A stretch of 64,000 nucleotides of DNA from Yarrowia lipolytica (lineage: Eukaryota; Ascomycota; Dipodascomycetes; Dipodascales): contig NC_090771.1 of assembly GCF_001761485.1 (NCBI RefSeq), positions 620,001-684,000 on the forward strand. The letters run 5' to 3'. Of this stretch, positions 8,811 through 19,925 are shown piece by piece. Every line of letters starts with the position of its first letter. The stretch's first letter is position 1. The notes under the pieces were generated by a model. The model did no database searches and had not been told where the DNA came from. It saw nothing but the letters and a program-made list of their open reading frames with translations. The position numbers and the translations under genes are program-made.

Positions 8811-11585
8811 CTACTCCTCCTCAGCCTCGAGCCACCACCATCTCAACCCTTGTCCAAGGTCAAAGGGATTCTCCTCCCGGTCCCCAATCCCACCATTGAC
8901 CACTCTCTCCTCCATCCCCGTGATTCGTCCAACCAACCAATCCCGATCTTTCAACTCCCTTCCTGGCTTCTGTTTCAGGAAGAAATGCGGAGCTCCAACA
9001 TTGAACGCGGCCCAAGGCTGTGGCTGCCGACTGGGATCCCGGGTGGGCAAGAACAACACCAGATCACCCACCTTGAACCGATTCAACGCAATCTTGGACC
9101 GGGTCTCGTCATCCAGTTGCTGAGTCATGGTACGGTAGTTTCGGGCCTCCTTCTGCAGCTTGCGAGCGAGATGCTCCAGGTCCTCGAATCGCTTGGCCAC
9201 CTTCTCAACGTACAAGTCATAATCAAGGAAGATGCGGGCCAGAAATGTCCTGTAGCTCGATTCAAACGAGTCAGGAGTGGTCTTAGTGGCCCAATAGAGG
9301 GCAGAAAAGTCGTCGGTAGAATCACTCTCACTGTCCTTCTCAGTCTTCTCGCCCTTTTTGCCTCGGTGTTTCTTTCGAAGACCCTTGACACGGTGGATAT
9401 CGAAAGAGACAACCTCAGAACCATCAGCATCGTACTCCTTCTGGGCCTGGAGACCGAGCGACTCAAGCAGCACACAATTCCGTTTGTATCCCGTGTAAAG
9501 CCGTTGCGACATGTCCTGAAGAGTGATCTTTAGCCGGCTGTTCTCGTCGTCGACAGTGTTCTGCGCCAGGGTCATGGCCTTCAGACGCTGTTCAAGCTCC
9601 TCTGTCTCCTGGTCAGCCCGCTGGTGACGCTCGATGGATGTCTCAGCAGCAGTCTCGACCTGCTCCTCGAGCTCCTCGACACGAAGCTTCAGCTCGCTGA
9701 TCTCCTGAACAAGACATCGTCGCTCGCGCGAGAAGTCGGACTCCATAGACGCCAGGTTTGCCATAAGGTCGTTCTTCTCGTTCTCGGTGTGCAAAAGAGA
9801 CTGAGAAAGCTGATCAACCTTGGACTGTAGAGCCTCAGCAGCTGCCTTGTCACGCGCAAGACGCTCCTCTTCGGCCTTCCGGGCCTCCTCTTCAGCCTTC
9901 TCACGTGCCTTAACCTGTTCACGAGTCTCAGTTGGTTCGGGCGACAGTGACGAGCCACGAGCCTCAGAACTCAGCTGACCTGGGCTAACAACTGCAAACC
10001 CAGCAGATGGAGTCCCAGGGGAAACAGACCATCGAGACGTGTCTTGAGACATACGCTGCTTGTAAAGCAGATCTTCGAGTTTCCGAATTCGCGCCTCGTA
10101 ACCTCGAATCTTGTCGTCGGCGTTCGTGGCAGATGAAATGGGGGCTCTTTCGGCCATCAGAGAACCACTGATGCTACCGTTTCGGAACAGGCTTCTAGGG
10201 AACGACGAAGTGGCAGCAGCGGAACCAGTAACACCGCCCAGAAGCGATTCCAGGTTATTTCTCACCTCCTTGGAGGACACTTGAGAAATGTAATCGGTCA
10301 CAACTGGACGAGCAATCACGAGATTGTGCACAATAGACGGACTGGATGTGGATATTGTATCGATAGTAAGATCCTCCTGTTCGTTCAAAATGTCCACAAA
10401 CGGGAACGTGTCCTGGAACTGCTTCTTCCAAGCCACTCGGGTTCCGATTTCGGACTTCACCGACCCGTTTTCTCCTCCAGATTGGCTCCATACTGTCCGT
10501 CGAAGCATCTCGACGAGCACACAACCGTACACAAACTCTACGTCCACCTGCTTCATGGCCTGCACACGCTTTTCCTCGTACTTGGTGAGCTCTGAGCCGA
10601 TATGGGTCAGTTTGGGCTTTAGCTTTGTCGATCGAGATTGCAGTTGGCTAATTGACTGTAGGACCTTCTGCGAGTGCTGAACAGTCTGGAACTTGGCCTT
10701 GGACAGAGCCTTGTGGAGATCCAAAATCTGGCTCTGGCAGTTTTGGACAGACTTTACGGCCTCGTTGGTCACGTGGTCGCCGCTTGTCAGCTCTGACAAC
10801 TTACGTAAGATTCCAACGGCCTCGTTGCAAAGCACATCTGAGTTGGTTCCTCCAATCCACACGTCCGTGCTGTTGACCAGGGTCTGGGTATCCTTTGAGA
10901 GCTGTGCGAGATCCTGCTCGAGGGTCTGTAGTTTGTCCATGCAAGATGGGAAGTCCGCCTTGAACTCGACCACAATACTCTGCAGCTGTTGCAGATCCAA
11001 CCAGTCGTTAAGGAACTGTTTTTTTCCAAACACGGCCGGCGCCACGAGTTTAACGGCCCTGGTGTTATCTCTCAGCTGGGCGAGATCAACCGACAGGAGC
11101 GGTGTAATTCCTTGATTGAGCTCTTTGGAATACTCCTTCACATTGAGCAGGTTTTTGTCCAGGTTTTGTGAGTGTTGTTTCATTTGCGTGATGGCCACGT
11201 TTGTAGCTCGCTTGATGGTTGCGATTTCGGCCGTCACCCGCTTTGTTTCCTCCACAAGACGCGAGCAGTGTGTGAGAACCGTCAGGGCCCATTGCGACGG
11301 GTCCGTTCCAGGAGTGAGTGTCTTGAGCTTTGGAGCCGAGTATTTGTGTTCGTTCGACACAGTGCCTCCAACCACGCTCCTGTCGAACACAAACAGCTCG
11401 TTTTGGGTCCCCAGATGCGCCATTTTGACTTGTTCGGCCGCCACGGTGAGCAGCAGCTGTTCGGATACAGACACTGAGAACTCCAGCTCGATCCACGCCT
11501 TGAGGTGCGGCAATGACGAGAACTGGTCTCGTGCCGCGCTCACCGAGACGCCCGAGCTCGCACACGACACCCGAATTTCGCTCAT
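8811..11585 (-). CDS. ATG11: Autophagy scaffold protein Atg11
   Basis: A 924-aa protein read from ATG 11585. Atg11 is the peripheral scaffold of selective autophagy (Cvt-type cargo, pexophagy, mitophagy); it binds cargo receptors and recruits the Atg1 kinase. The first 450 residues are a helical Atg17/FIP200-like region. A Ser/Pro-rich linker follows at about 480-570. A long Glu/Lys/Gln/Leu-rich coiled coil covers about 570-730. The last 140 residues form the conserved Atg11 C-terminal (claw) domain, recognised by NRFKVGDLVLFLPTRD, WAAFNVGAPHFFL and the WLVGRI segment. In a methylotrophic or alkane-using yeast this protein is typically needed for pexophagy. It is divergent from the gene to its right, with 654 bp between the starts. 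No intron is seen. Confidence 0.93.
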   Translation of the reverse strand: MSEIRVSCASSGVSVSAARDQFSSLPHLKAWIELEFSVSVSEQLLLTVAAEQVKMAHLGTQNELFVFDRSVVGGTVSNEHKYSAPKLKTLTPGTDPSQWALTVLTHCSRLVEETKRVTAEIATIKRATNVAITQMKQHSQNLDKNLLNVKEYSKELNQGITPLLSVDLAQLRDNTRAVKLVAPAVFGKKQFLNDWLDLQQLQSIVVEFKADFPSCMDKLQTLEQDLAQLSKDTQTLVNSTDVWIGGTNSDVLCNEAVGILRKLSELTSGDHVTNEAVKSVQNCQSQILDLHKALSKAKFQTVQHSQKVLQSISQLQSRSTKLKPKLTHIGSELTKYEEKRVQAMKQVDVEFVYGCVLVEMLRRTVWSQSGGENGSVKSEIGTRVAWKKQFQDTFPFVDILNEQEDLTIDTISTSSPSIVHNLVIARPVVTDYISQVSSKEVRNNLESLLGGVTGSAAATSSFPRSLFRNGSISGSLMAERAPISSATNADDKIRGYEARIRKLEDLLYKQRMSQDTSRWSVSPGTPSAGFAVVSPGQLSSEARGSSLSPEPTETREQVKAREKAEEEARKAEEERLARDKAAAEALQSKVDQLSQSLLHTENEKNDLMANLASMESDFSRERRCLVQEISELKLRVEELEEQVETAAETSIERHQRADQETEELEQRLKAMTLAQNTVDDENSRLKITLQDMSQRLYTGYKRNCVLLESLGLQAQKEYDADGSEVVSFDIHRVKGLRKKHRGKKGEKTEKDSESDSTDDFSALYWATKTTPDSFESSYRTFLARIFLDYDLYVEKVAKRFEDLEHLARKLQKEARNYRTMTQQLDDETRSKIALNRFKVGDLVLFLPTRDPSRQPQPWAAFNVGAPHFFLKQKPGRELKDRDWLVGRITGMEERVVNGGIGDREENPFDLGQGLRWWWLEAEEE

Positions 11586-12239
11586 AGTGTCGTTCTGAGG
11601 TGTACCTGTTTGAGTGGCGATTCTGTTAGACTTGGGGTTATCTGATAGCGTATGTTGGAACCTTAATGAGGTGATTTCAGATCAGGTGGAGTTGCTGATG
11701 GTGGGGGGTGGCGGGGTAACGTGGGTTCGATTCAAGGGTGAGAAGATGTTGCCGGAGGCTGTGGTTGTGAATTCCGCTGTGAGAGGACCTGCCATGTCAA
11801 ATATATACTCTTTTGCGTTTTATCCACGTGACAAAGTCGTTGGCGTCACAGGTCACAAGATGTGCTGTAAGTAGATGTAAGATTACAAAGCATCTAGAGT
11901 ATGTAAAGTACATTGCTGGAGAGGAGGGGTTGTGTCATCTGGTTATGAGCATTGATTGGACGGGGAAATTGGTCTATGGACGATTAGTAAGCATAAGACT
12001 CTTCGATTTCGCACCGCAGACAGCTCCTAACTAGTAGTCGCTGTTTTGAAGGCGGTGCAGTTGCTAATTTTGGGTAGCAATTTTGGTGGGATTTTAGTTG
12101 AACTTTGTGAGCACTTTTGTTGAGTCTGTAGTTGGGACATTGGTTGACTCCGGAGCACATTCTAGACGTGCACCAACGCGCAAACTTGACTTCACAGCTA
12201 CAACTACAAGAACAGTACAGCACAGTATAGTACACACAA
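11586..12239. promoter_or_regulatory. Divergent promoter region ATG11 / TMA17-like
   Basis: 654 bp between two divergent start codons. A ribosomal or RNA gene is not apparent. The segment close to the right-hand gene carries ACAGTACAGCACAGTATAGTAC just before its ATG. No single regulatory site can be assigned with confidence. Confidence 0.5.
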
Positions 12240-12608
12240 ATGACGGATATCAACGACAAGACAGAATGGACGCTGATTGTGGCCTCTCTGGGCGACCACG
12301 AGCTCCGAGCCGAGAGAGATCGTCTACAGAACTCGATCCAGCACCTCAAACGGTCCAATGAAGAGCTGGAGGAGTTTGTCAAGGAGGACGACGAGCTACA
12401 GGAGGTCATTGACGACAACAACAAGGTGATTGGCAACCAGGAGATGCGCATCCAGGTTCTGAAGGCCGAGATTACCAAACGTGGTATAAGTCATTCCGAA
12501 CAGCAAGTGGAAAACAATGGGTCTAAGATTGAGGAGATTACCGAAGACGCCGACGAGACAGCTGTCCCAACGGAGGCTGACGAAGGGGAGACTGTTATTC
12601 ACTTGTAG
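12240..12608 (+). CDS. TMA17: Tma17/Adc17-like proteasome assembly chaperone
   Basis: A small acidic protein of 122 aa. An N-terminal helical segment carries the pattern NSIQHLKRSNEELEEFV at about residues 30-46, which closely resembles yeast Tma17/Adc17 (NSI-HLQRSN). A heptad-like acidic coiled coil continues to about residue 80, then a Glu/Asp-rich low-complexity tail. Tma17/Adc17 is a stress-induced chaperone that helps the Rpt3-Rpt6 pair assemble into the 19S proteasome base. It is slightly shorter than the yeast protein (150 aa). The identification rests on one motif plus size and composition. A prefoldin-like or other small coiled-coil protein is the alternative. Confidence 0.68.
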   Translation: MTDINDKTEWTLIVASLGDHELRAERDRLQNSIQHLKRSNEELEEFVKEDDELQEVIDDNNKVIGNQEMRIQVLKAEITKRGISHSEQQVENNGSKIEEITEDADETAVPTEADEGETVIHL

Positions 12609-12612
12609 ACGA

Positions 12613-12675
12613 AGAGAAGGCTGAGAGAAGGCTGAGAAACGGCTGAGAAAAGGCTGAGAAAAGGGTGAAGGGTGA
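12613..12675. repeat. Tandem GGCTGAGAAAA array in 3' flank
   Basis: About five units of 11 bp start right after the stop codon of the TMA17-like gene, so they would lie in its 3' untranslated region. Confidence 0.8.
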
Positions 12676-13958
12676 GAGATAGCTATCATTGACCTGTATT
12701 CTCCTTGGTTGCAGAACACGCGCGGGAGAGCCCTGTCAGTGACGAAGAGACCCAAGTCTGTAGTCTATAGACTGCAAGTCGGTGGACTGAAAGTCTGGTG
12801 GAACTGCTCCTGACTGCTTATTCCTATCCTCTGACAAGCACCAAGCTCCCACCTGCACCACCCTCACTCTGCTCTCTGCGATGGCCACTACGCGCAATTG
12901 CCAGCTGTCCAAAAGCTGTCCAAAGCCAGTTGTCCAGTCGCCAATCGCCTATACCCATGCGTTTCATAGATTACATGCATCGATTCTAGAGCCAGTATGC
13001 ATTATGTGAAAAGGGGTAATCACGCTCTGGCTCCCTTTGCCCATTGGTAGATATTGTGGGGCTATCTGACTTTGTCTAGTAAAACGCGGCTGAATGGAGG
13101 CGATCTGCGTATCTGTTCGCCAGTCAACGTGTTTGTCTCGTGTTTCTTCTAACGATATCATGACGCACTTGCAGAACGAACTGGAAACTTGCGAGCGACA
13201 TGAACACTTGCGACCAACAAACCACCCACTTGTCACCAGTCACCTGGGAACGGTGTTATCTTATTTCCGACCGGACTTGTTTTTCTCAAATGGACTAGTA
13301 TGTTGGTTAGAGCTCGCACTAAATCAAAGCCGTTCATAGATGGCTGTATGGCGGCTCCCCATCTGGTTCCCGACTTTGACCGAGTGTTTGAATCTCCAAA
13401 CAGAAGCTGGCCTATCACATACATTGTGGTTCCACTGGCGTCCAGTTGAGCGACACTTCTTCAACCTATTCTTCATCCTCATGTTACCCCGGATTGATAT
13501 GGAGCTATAGTGCTGGATAACAGGGTCTAAAAGCCTGCTAAGGGGGATTGCCTAGTGTGGGGCGGCTTTTGCGAGGGTCTAAAAGTGGGAATAGATAGCC
13601 GCTTGCACGCTATCACACGCCATTACGTCATTGTTTCATGGTGTTGTCGACGGATGCTTCATGGTGTCGTGTCGGTACTCCTGCGCAATGTTGTGGTATT
13701 GTTTGGACCGTCTTGCGCCAGTCATCGTATCCGGCTAAGTGGTGATGTTGACACTGCCTCAACTCGAGTCTGTCGTCTTCTTTCGTGCAGCGCAAACATC
13801 GTCGACAAGCCACACACCCTGTCTATCCTACTCGCACCACTAATGGGGTTATGGGGTCACAAGACCGACCTCTAGTGTGAGTGCTGTACCAGGTAACATA
13901 GTGCCGTGTGTTATACACAAGAGCCGTGTGGTGTAGATATAGCGACTTGGGCAATATC
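12676..13958. other. Intergenic, upstream of transporter gene
   Basis: About 1.3 kb with no recognisable gene. Frames of up to 106 codons on either strand have no protein-like features. Confidence 0.5.
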
Positions 13959-13965
13959 TATATAA
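13959..13965 (+). promoter_or_regulatory. TATA box of OPT transporter gene
   Basis: TATATAA lies 44 bp before the chosen ATG at 14009 and only 10 bp before an out-of-frame ATG at 13975. Transcription starting about 30 bp downstream would skip the first ATG. Confidence 0.5.
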
Positions 13966-13974
13966 CACCAGCCA

Positions 13975-14094
13975 ATGGGTGAACAGTTCACCCAAAAAAT
14001 CTCCCCCAATGACAATCCTTTCTGCCACGGTCGAAAAGGCCAAAAAGGCCAAGGAGATCTGGCTTCAGGACGATCCCCGCGACCAAGACGATGA
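13975..14094 (+). other. Possible 39-codon overlapping upstream ORF
   Basis: ATG 13975 opens a frame that ends at TGA 14092-14094, overlapping the start of the transporter CDS in another frame. It matters only if some transcripts start before 13975. Confidence 0.25.
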
Positions 14095-16669
14095 TGACTC
14101 GCAAGTTCAGGCCGAGGTGGTTGAGGTCGACGACTCGCTAATTGAGTGGATTGCCATGAAACTCGGCATTCCCCCTTCTGATTTCGATGGGAGTTATCCT
14201 CGAGAAGTCCATTTCATGGCCGAGAAGCTGGCGGAGATGACTCTGGAGAAGGCGTTGAACATCGTCAAGGTCAACTTTGAGTACCATGACCACGATAACA
14301 ACTTTCGGCACGAGTACCGGGTGGAAATCAATGGTCTGAAAGAAGCGTTTGGGTCTGGCGAGGATCCAGAGAAGGAAGATCCCGAAAACATCTTGCTGGT
14401 ACGTTATTGGGCTACCATCTTTCATTGGTGGAGCCCCTACCCCGAGGTTCGATCGGTGACAGACCCCTATGACGAGACCGAAACCACCGTGGAGACTTGG
14501 AGAGTGTGGGTTTTGGGAACAATTTGGGTAGCCATTGCTGCTTTTGTTAACCAGTTCTTCTCTGTTCGTCTTCCTGCCATTTCGCTGGGCTCGGGGGTAT
14601 GTCAACTCTTGTTGTACCCTTGCGGACGCTTCCTACAGTACACTCTTCCTGACTGGGGGTTCACCTTCAGAGGAAAACGGTACACACTGAACCCCGGAGT
14701 TTGGAGTCAGAAAGAACAGCTTCTGGCCACCATCATGATCGGATGTGCAGCGGGAACCCCCTACGTCACCTCAAACATTATCACCCAGGCCCTTCCCTCC
14801 TTCTACAACCAGGACTGGGCCAGAGGCTTCGGCTACCAGTTTGTGTTGACTCTGGTGACCCAGATGATGGGATTCGGACTTGCTGGACTACTCAAGAGAG
14901 TCGCTGTCTACCCGGTCAAGGCCATGTGGCCCTCGCTTCTGCCCACTCTTGCTGTCAACAAGGCTCTTCTGGCCCCCAACAGAAAAGAAAGTATCAATGG
15001 ATGGAAGATCTCACGATACACCTTCTTCATGATTATTTTCGCCTTCTCGTTTCTGTACTTCTGGGTGCCCAACTACCTCATGAACTTCCTGCAGACATTC
15101 AACTGGATGACGTGGATCGCGCCAGGCAACAAAGATCTCGCCGTTGTCACTGGATCGGTTGCGGGGCTCGGTTTCAATCCCATTCCCACCTTCGATTGGA
15201 ATCAGGCCGTCGCTGGAATCGCGCCTATCACCCTTCCTCTGTACACTTCTGTCACTGGCTTTGTGGGCACCTTCTTTGGAGGTTTGGTTATCCTGGCTGT
15301 CTACTACACCAACAACTCGTGGACCGCCCACATCCCCATCAACTCCAATCGTCTGTTTGACAACAAGGGCAAGTCTTTCAATGTGACCAGAATTCTCACC
15401 GACTACAAATTCGACAAAGAAAAGTTTCTCAACTACTCCACCCCCTACTACTCGGCCGGAAACCTCGTTCTTTACTCGGCCTTTTTCTCCATCTACACGT
15501 TCTCGTTTGTGTACACCATTCTCATGGACTGGAGAGCAATGCGAGATGCCATCGTGGAGACTGCCAAGGCCCTCAGATACATTCACCGGTCCAATTACCA
15601 TGGAAGAGTCGACCCTTTCTCTCGATATATGCGACGACATAAAGAGGTCCCCGACTGGTGGTTCTATCTCACTCTGCTCATCATGTTTGTCCTGGCGATT
15701 GTTCTAGTGGAAGTGTGGCCAGTAGATACTCCTGTGTGGAGTATTGTCTTTGTGATGGGCTTGGTGGCTGTTTTCATCATTCCCTTTACAGTTTTTGTCT
15801 CCTACACCGCCACCTCTCTGTCACTCAATGTGCTTTCAGAGCTCATTATTGGATATGCCCTCCCTGGACGGTTCATGGCGCTTAACCTCATCAAGGCTCT
15901 GTCAGTACAGATTGCTGAGCAGGCCGAGAACTACACGTCCGACCAGAAACTGACCCACTACGCCCACCTTCCCCCCCGATCCATCTTCTGGCTCCAGATC
16001 TGGGCTACTCTTGTCAACATTTTTGTTTGTCTGGGAGTGATCCAGTTTCAGCTGGGTTTGGACAAGATTTGTGACGCCGACAACCGACTCAAGTTCACCT
16101 GTCCGTCGGAAACCACCTTCTTCACGGCCTCCATCGCCTGGGGAGTCATTGGCCCCAAAAAGATGTTCGACAAGTATCCTGTCATGAAGTGGATGTTCCT
16201 TTTTGGAGCCTGCGCTGGCCTCTTTTTCTGGTTTGTTCAGGTCATGGTGCCTTACTATATGGCCAAGAAATGGCCCAAATACTCGGAAAAAATCCACTAC
16301 TACCGACGAAAGTGTCTCTACTTCAACCCGCTCATTTTCGTCGTGGGTATGCTAGCCTGGGCGCCTCAGAACCTCACTTATAAGGTGGGCGGGCTCTACC
16401 TGGCCATTCTGTTCAATGGCTACATCAAGTCACGATACCTGTCCTGGTGGAGAAAGTACGCCTACGTTTTGGAGGCGGCTATGGACACGGGAATCGCTCT
16501 GTCGGGAATCATCATCTTCTTCTCGGTCCAGTATCATCCAAAAGATTTGGAATGGTGGGGAAATGACGTGATTTACGACGGAATGGATGGAGGAGGAATT
16601 CCCTTGCCTCCACATGTGCCAATTCCCGAAGACCCGGGGTATTTTGGACCGCCTCCGTCTCAGTGGTAA
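14009..16669 (+). CDS. OPT-family oligopeptide transporter
   Basis: An 886-aa plasma-membrane type protein of the OPT family, which imports tetra- and pentapeptides, glutathione or metal chelates with protons. Residues 1-140 are hydrophilic and acidic. The OPT signature SPYPEVRSVTDPYDE begins at residue 142, and about 14 hydrophobic segments follow to residue 850. Family landmarks include SGVCQLLLYPCGR, NPIPTFDWNQ and the NVLSELIIGYALPGRF segment; HLPPRSIFW corresponds to the KIPPR block. The C terminus is short and proline-rich. ATG 14009 is used; the frame extends ten codons upstream only from a GTG. Length fits yeast Opt1/Opt2 and fungal paralogues. Which substrate it carries cannot be told. 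It may belong to an expanded OPT family in this yeast. Confidence 0.92.
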   Translation: MTILSATVEKAKKAKEIWLQDDPRDQDDDDSQVQAEVVEVDDSLIEWIAMKLGIPPSDFDGSYPREVHFMAEKLAEMTLEKALNIVKVNFEYHDHDNNFRHEYRVEINGLKEAFGSGEDPEKEDPENILLVRYWATIFHWWSPYPEVRSVTDPYDETETTVETWRVWVLGTIWVAIAAFVNQFFSVRLPAISLGSGVCQLLLYPCGRFLQYTLPDWGFTFRGKRYTLNPGVWSQKEQLLATIMIGCAAGTPYVTSNIITQALPSFYNQDWARGFGYQFVLTLVTQMMGFGLAGLLKRVAVYPVKAMWPSLLPTLAVNKALLAPNRKESINGWKISRYTFFMIIFAFSFLYFWVPNYLMNFLQTFNWMTWIAPGNKDLAVVTGSVAGLGFNPIPTFDWNQAVAGIAPITLPLYTSVTGFVGTFFGGLVILAVYYTNNSWTAHIPINSNRLFDNKGKSFNVTRILTDYKFDKEKFLNYSTPYYSAGNLVLYSAFFSIYTFSFVYTILMDWRAMRDAIVETAKALRYIHRSNYHGRVDPFSRYMRRHKEVPDWWFYLTLLIMFVLAIVLVEVWPVDTPVWSIVFVMGLVAVFIIPFTVFVSYTATSLSLNVLSELIIGYALPGRFMALNLIKALSVQIAEQAENYTSDQKLTHYAHLPPRSIFWLQIWATLVNIFVCLGVIQFQLGLDKICDADNRLKFTCPSETTFFTASIAWGVIGPKKMFDKYPVMKWMFLFGACAGLFFWFVQVMVPYYMAKKWPKYSEKIHYYRRKCLYFNPLIFVVGMLAWAPQNLTYKVGGLYLAILFNGYIKSRYLSWWRKYAYVLEAAMDTGIALSGIIIFFSVQYHPKDLEWWGNDVIYDGMDGGGIPLPPHVPIPEDPGYFGPPPSQW

Positions 16670-19600
16670 GTGAGTTTTCAACCTCCTAAAACCCAGTGTT
16701 TTCTTAATGTGTAATCAATATAACTGTTCAAGTGGATGGTAGTGATCCGAGGAGGGGTTAGGAGCACGTCTTGTGGAGTTGTTCCTGGAACTCGGGTTTC
16801 CAACAAAGTCTTAACAAACAATGCAACAGATTTTAACAAATCTCCAACAACCTGGAGGAACCCTCTTCGCCCTGATTAACAGTCTTAACACGGCATATTA
16901 GGGAGAATATTGATCAGGATATGCTCATAGTCTCGCCGTCTTCATTCATCATTCAATTTTGCCCATCTACCTCACACGTCCTACTCTCGAAGAGTGGACT
17001 CCAAAGCTATCACGACGAAGTCATATGAGAGCTGGAGCTCTCTCAAATCCAGTTGACCTTATTCCTCGAACTCTGACCAAAGGGAGATGGAATAATAAAA
17101 AAAGGACTCATGTCCTTCTGGAGTTGAGCGATGTAGAAGGGGTTCGAAGCAGGAGCTCGAATCTGGAAGACAGGGACAGTGTACCCTTGTGCGGTACCGG
17201 AAGAGTCATAACGAGTTGAGAAAACAAACACAATCACCATTTTATCCACCAAAGTACAATGTCCTACTATGTCCCCTTTCTTGTTTCCGTTCTGGTTTAC
17301 TTTCCACAAGTCGAGACTATCATCGACGTTTCCCCGACGCACTAACAAACGACATTTTTGAAACAGTATAATGTCTCTTGTTTCCGCTTTATCACTGGTA
17401 ACTTTTGGGACGACTTTCGGACTCTTCAGGTTTACTTGTCGTTCAGATTGTCCCCGGTATAGATGTGATAAAGAGCACGCTCGGTCCAGAGCTGGGTTCC
17501 TCCAAGAATGGGTTGGTGAGCTTTACCGAGACCGTCGACGTGTCAGTGGAGAGGTGGTTCGCAGAGCGTACCAACATGTTCCTTCCCAGCAAGGAAATCA
17601 AGAATCCAGACGATAGCTTCATCGTCTGGATCTAGTGCTCGTTACAGCCGTCAACGATAGGTTCCTACACATGTAGGGGCTTCGCAAAGCTCTCGGATGA
17701 CATATGGATTGCTGGGAGAGCTGAGTTGTGTTGATCTGACCTAAAGTACTCTGTTAAAAGGCTGAAGAGAGGTTGAGACCACCAACGTGGTGTTTTCAAA
17801 ATGATCTACCAAGATGAAAGTGAAGATCGCCGGCCCCAGTCTTTGCCGGCTGTATCCAGCTGAGAAGCAGAGACCGAGGCTGTTGGCGATCAAATGATGA
17901 TCTGAAAAGATCAAAAAATAAATCTACTTGCAACGTACCATACTCCACAGAATAGAGAACTGATGAACGGGAGGAGGCAACTATTTTGATACCAGAGTCT
18001 CCACTACCTTCGCGTGTCTCAATATCTACATCTGAAGGATGGCTCGTGGAGGTTGTAGGCAGCAATGAAACAATATCTAAAAGGTAATTATACGAGTTTT
18101 AGATGCTAGGCTTGGAGACTACTTTGACTTCGGTATGGTGTCCGGTTTACCCTTGTAATTTCCGCTGGCTCTGACATTCCCGCTGGCCCTGCCATTTTCT
18201 TTATCTCAAGAATATTACCCACTCTTCCCCATGGACTTAAAATCATCCAGATGCCCTACTCGAGTCCAGTCTGTCGTGGTATTTGTCCACATCCCCTTGA
18301 ACATCTCCATGTGTATCTCCTCACCCCAGCACTTGTCAAGAACAGGTCCGACCAGCCGATACCAGCTCCCCTGATACATCTCTGATTGACTTGGAATCAT
18401 GGCCTTCATCCAGCCACCTCTCAACAGGTGCGTGGAGGGACTGAGTTGCCCTGGAACCTTCATGTATACCAACGATCCACTAAAATATACTACTCTCAAT
18501 CCCACCGGTGATGACGATGAGGTGAGTCGCTACCATCCTGTGCTCCTTCATCTGTAGAAGGAGGTGACAGGGAGTGATAAACGGTAAAAATGTTGCAAAG
18601 TACAGAAACGACGATACAATGGGGTTGGTGTATAGTACGTGACTAATATAAGCTCCCAAAACAGTACGCCATAGACATTCCCATCACCCCCGCGAGCGTC
18701 AGTGCTGATGTTCCAGCACGAATCTGAGTTGCGATAAGGCTGCAGGGTGCATTATCTGAACTCAAATGTATTACGATATGGTGAAACATATAAACAGGAA
18801 GAAATGTTCATGAATCACGAATACAATGAAGTAAAAGAATTATAATCAAGATAATTATCACGTGGCTAGATTTCAGCTCGTGTTGGCGTGGATATCCAAC
18901 AGCGCAGACTTCTGCATTGTAGTTAAACAATGACTTCTACATCACTTTTGGCAAAACTGCGCAAAAAACAAAAAAACAAAAAAACAAAAAACAAAAAAAC
19001 AAAAAAAACAAAAAAAACAAAAAAAACTTCGGACTTGTCTGTCAACAGAGACTGTCGACAAAGAGTTTTCTGTCGACAAATACTTGACTGTCCACAATAA
19101 TGTCATTGACTGACCTATCTACTCACTTCATAGAGTCAAGTTCACTCAGTATATCATTTATACATACATACTCCACCAGACATAGGTTCTAGTATAACAA
19201 TAGGGACGGAACTGAAAGTCTCTAATAAAACACCAAACCCAAGAGATATTACATCCCGATTATATGATCGATACCAGGTTTCAAAGGAGCTTCCCATGAC
19301 TATATATTGTCAAAATCTCCGTTTCTGCATGTTTTTTTTCTTCTTTTTTTATTTTTTTTGTTAGAAGGACATAGCTCAATCCGATCTCAAACTGCCTCGA
19401 TACTCCTTCGAGATAAAGATGCCTATCAGAATCACAGCCAGAGTTCTTCGAGCGGCCCTGGGATCCGTAAATGAGAAGGAACGCGTTTGTATACCTTGAT
19501 GACCGTTCGGCCCGAGATATACGAAGCCCAAGCTATTAGATATTGCGCCGGACCATATAGAGTAATAAATCTGGCAATGATACACACCCATAGAATATTG

Positions 19601-19849
19601 GGAATCAACCACATGTGTCGATGTTCCGGCTGGGCCAGAATGGAGATCCACCAAGCGGATAAAAGATCTCTTCAAAATTACTCCAGAAGAGATGGGACAC
19701 CCACACGTGTCTGTGTCTGAACGACTTGGAGGTGACGGTTTTGCAGAACTCCACAAACCCGCCTCTTGTGGATTTGCTGGTATCTTTGGGTTTACGTTAC
19801 GTAACCAAGTTTCCCGAATTTAGCATTCTCTTCGGTGGGCGTTTAATAA
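16670..19849. other. Gene-poor region with coding-like remnants
   Basis: No intact gene is recognised. Protein-like fragments occur at 17405-17635 (plus; FTETVDVSVERWF segment) and 18215-18505 (minus; W/M-rich, for example YQGSWYRLVGP). On plus, a 41-codon stretch from ATG 18399 ends exactly at a GTGAGT donor-like site (18522). None matches a family I know and none has a convincing partner exon, so they are best seen as decayed genes. Confidence 0.4.
18961..19026. repeat. CAAAAAAA homopolymer-interrupted array
   Basis: A-runs of 6-8 separated by single C, about eight units. Confidence 0.9.
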
Positions 19850-19920
19850 GCGCCGATGGTTTAGTGGTAAAATCCATCGTTGCCATCGATGGGCCCCCGG
19901 TTCGATTCCGGGTCGGCGCA
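19850..19920 (+). tRNA. tRNA-Gly(GCC), 5' part of a tRNA-5S dicistron
   Basis: A 71-nt cloverleaf without intron. Acceptor GCGCCGA pairs with TCGGCGC. The D arm starts GGTTTAGTGGT (A box) and the T arm is CCCGGTTCGATTCCGGG (B box). The anticodon stem CATCG/CGATG encloses loop TTGCCAT, so the anticodon is GCC, reading glycine GGC/GGU. No T-run terminator follows it. Only five bases separate it from 5S rRNA, so its internal A and B boxes are expected to drive a joint Pol III transcript. Confidence 0.96.
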
Positions 19921-19925
19921 GCTCC

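Noticed and set aside
8769-9533. Plus-strand frame of 254 codons opposite ATG11
   Set aside because: Lies over the conserved Atg11 C-terminal domain in antisense; a shadow.
11725-11750. B-box-like GGTTCGATTC
   Set aside because: The T stem does not pair and no A box lies upstream.
16668-16712. GTAAGTGAGT and CTAAAACCCAG right after the transporter stop codon
   Set aside because: The interval is about 35 nt, too short for a Yarrowia intron, and the branch sequence is not CTAAC.
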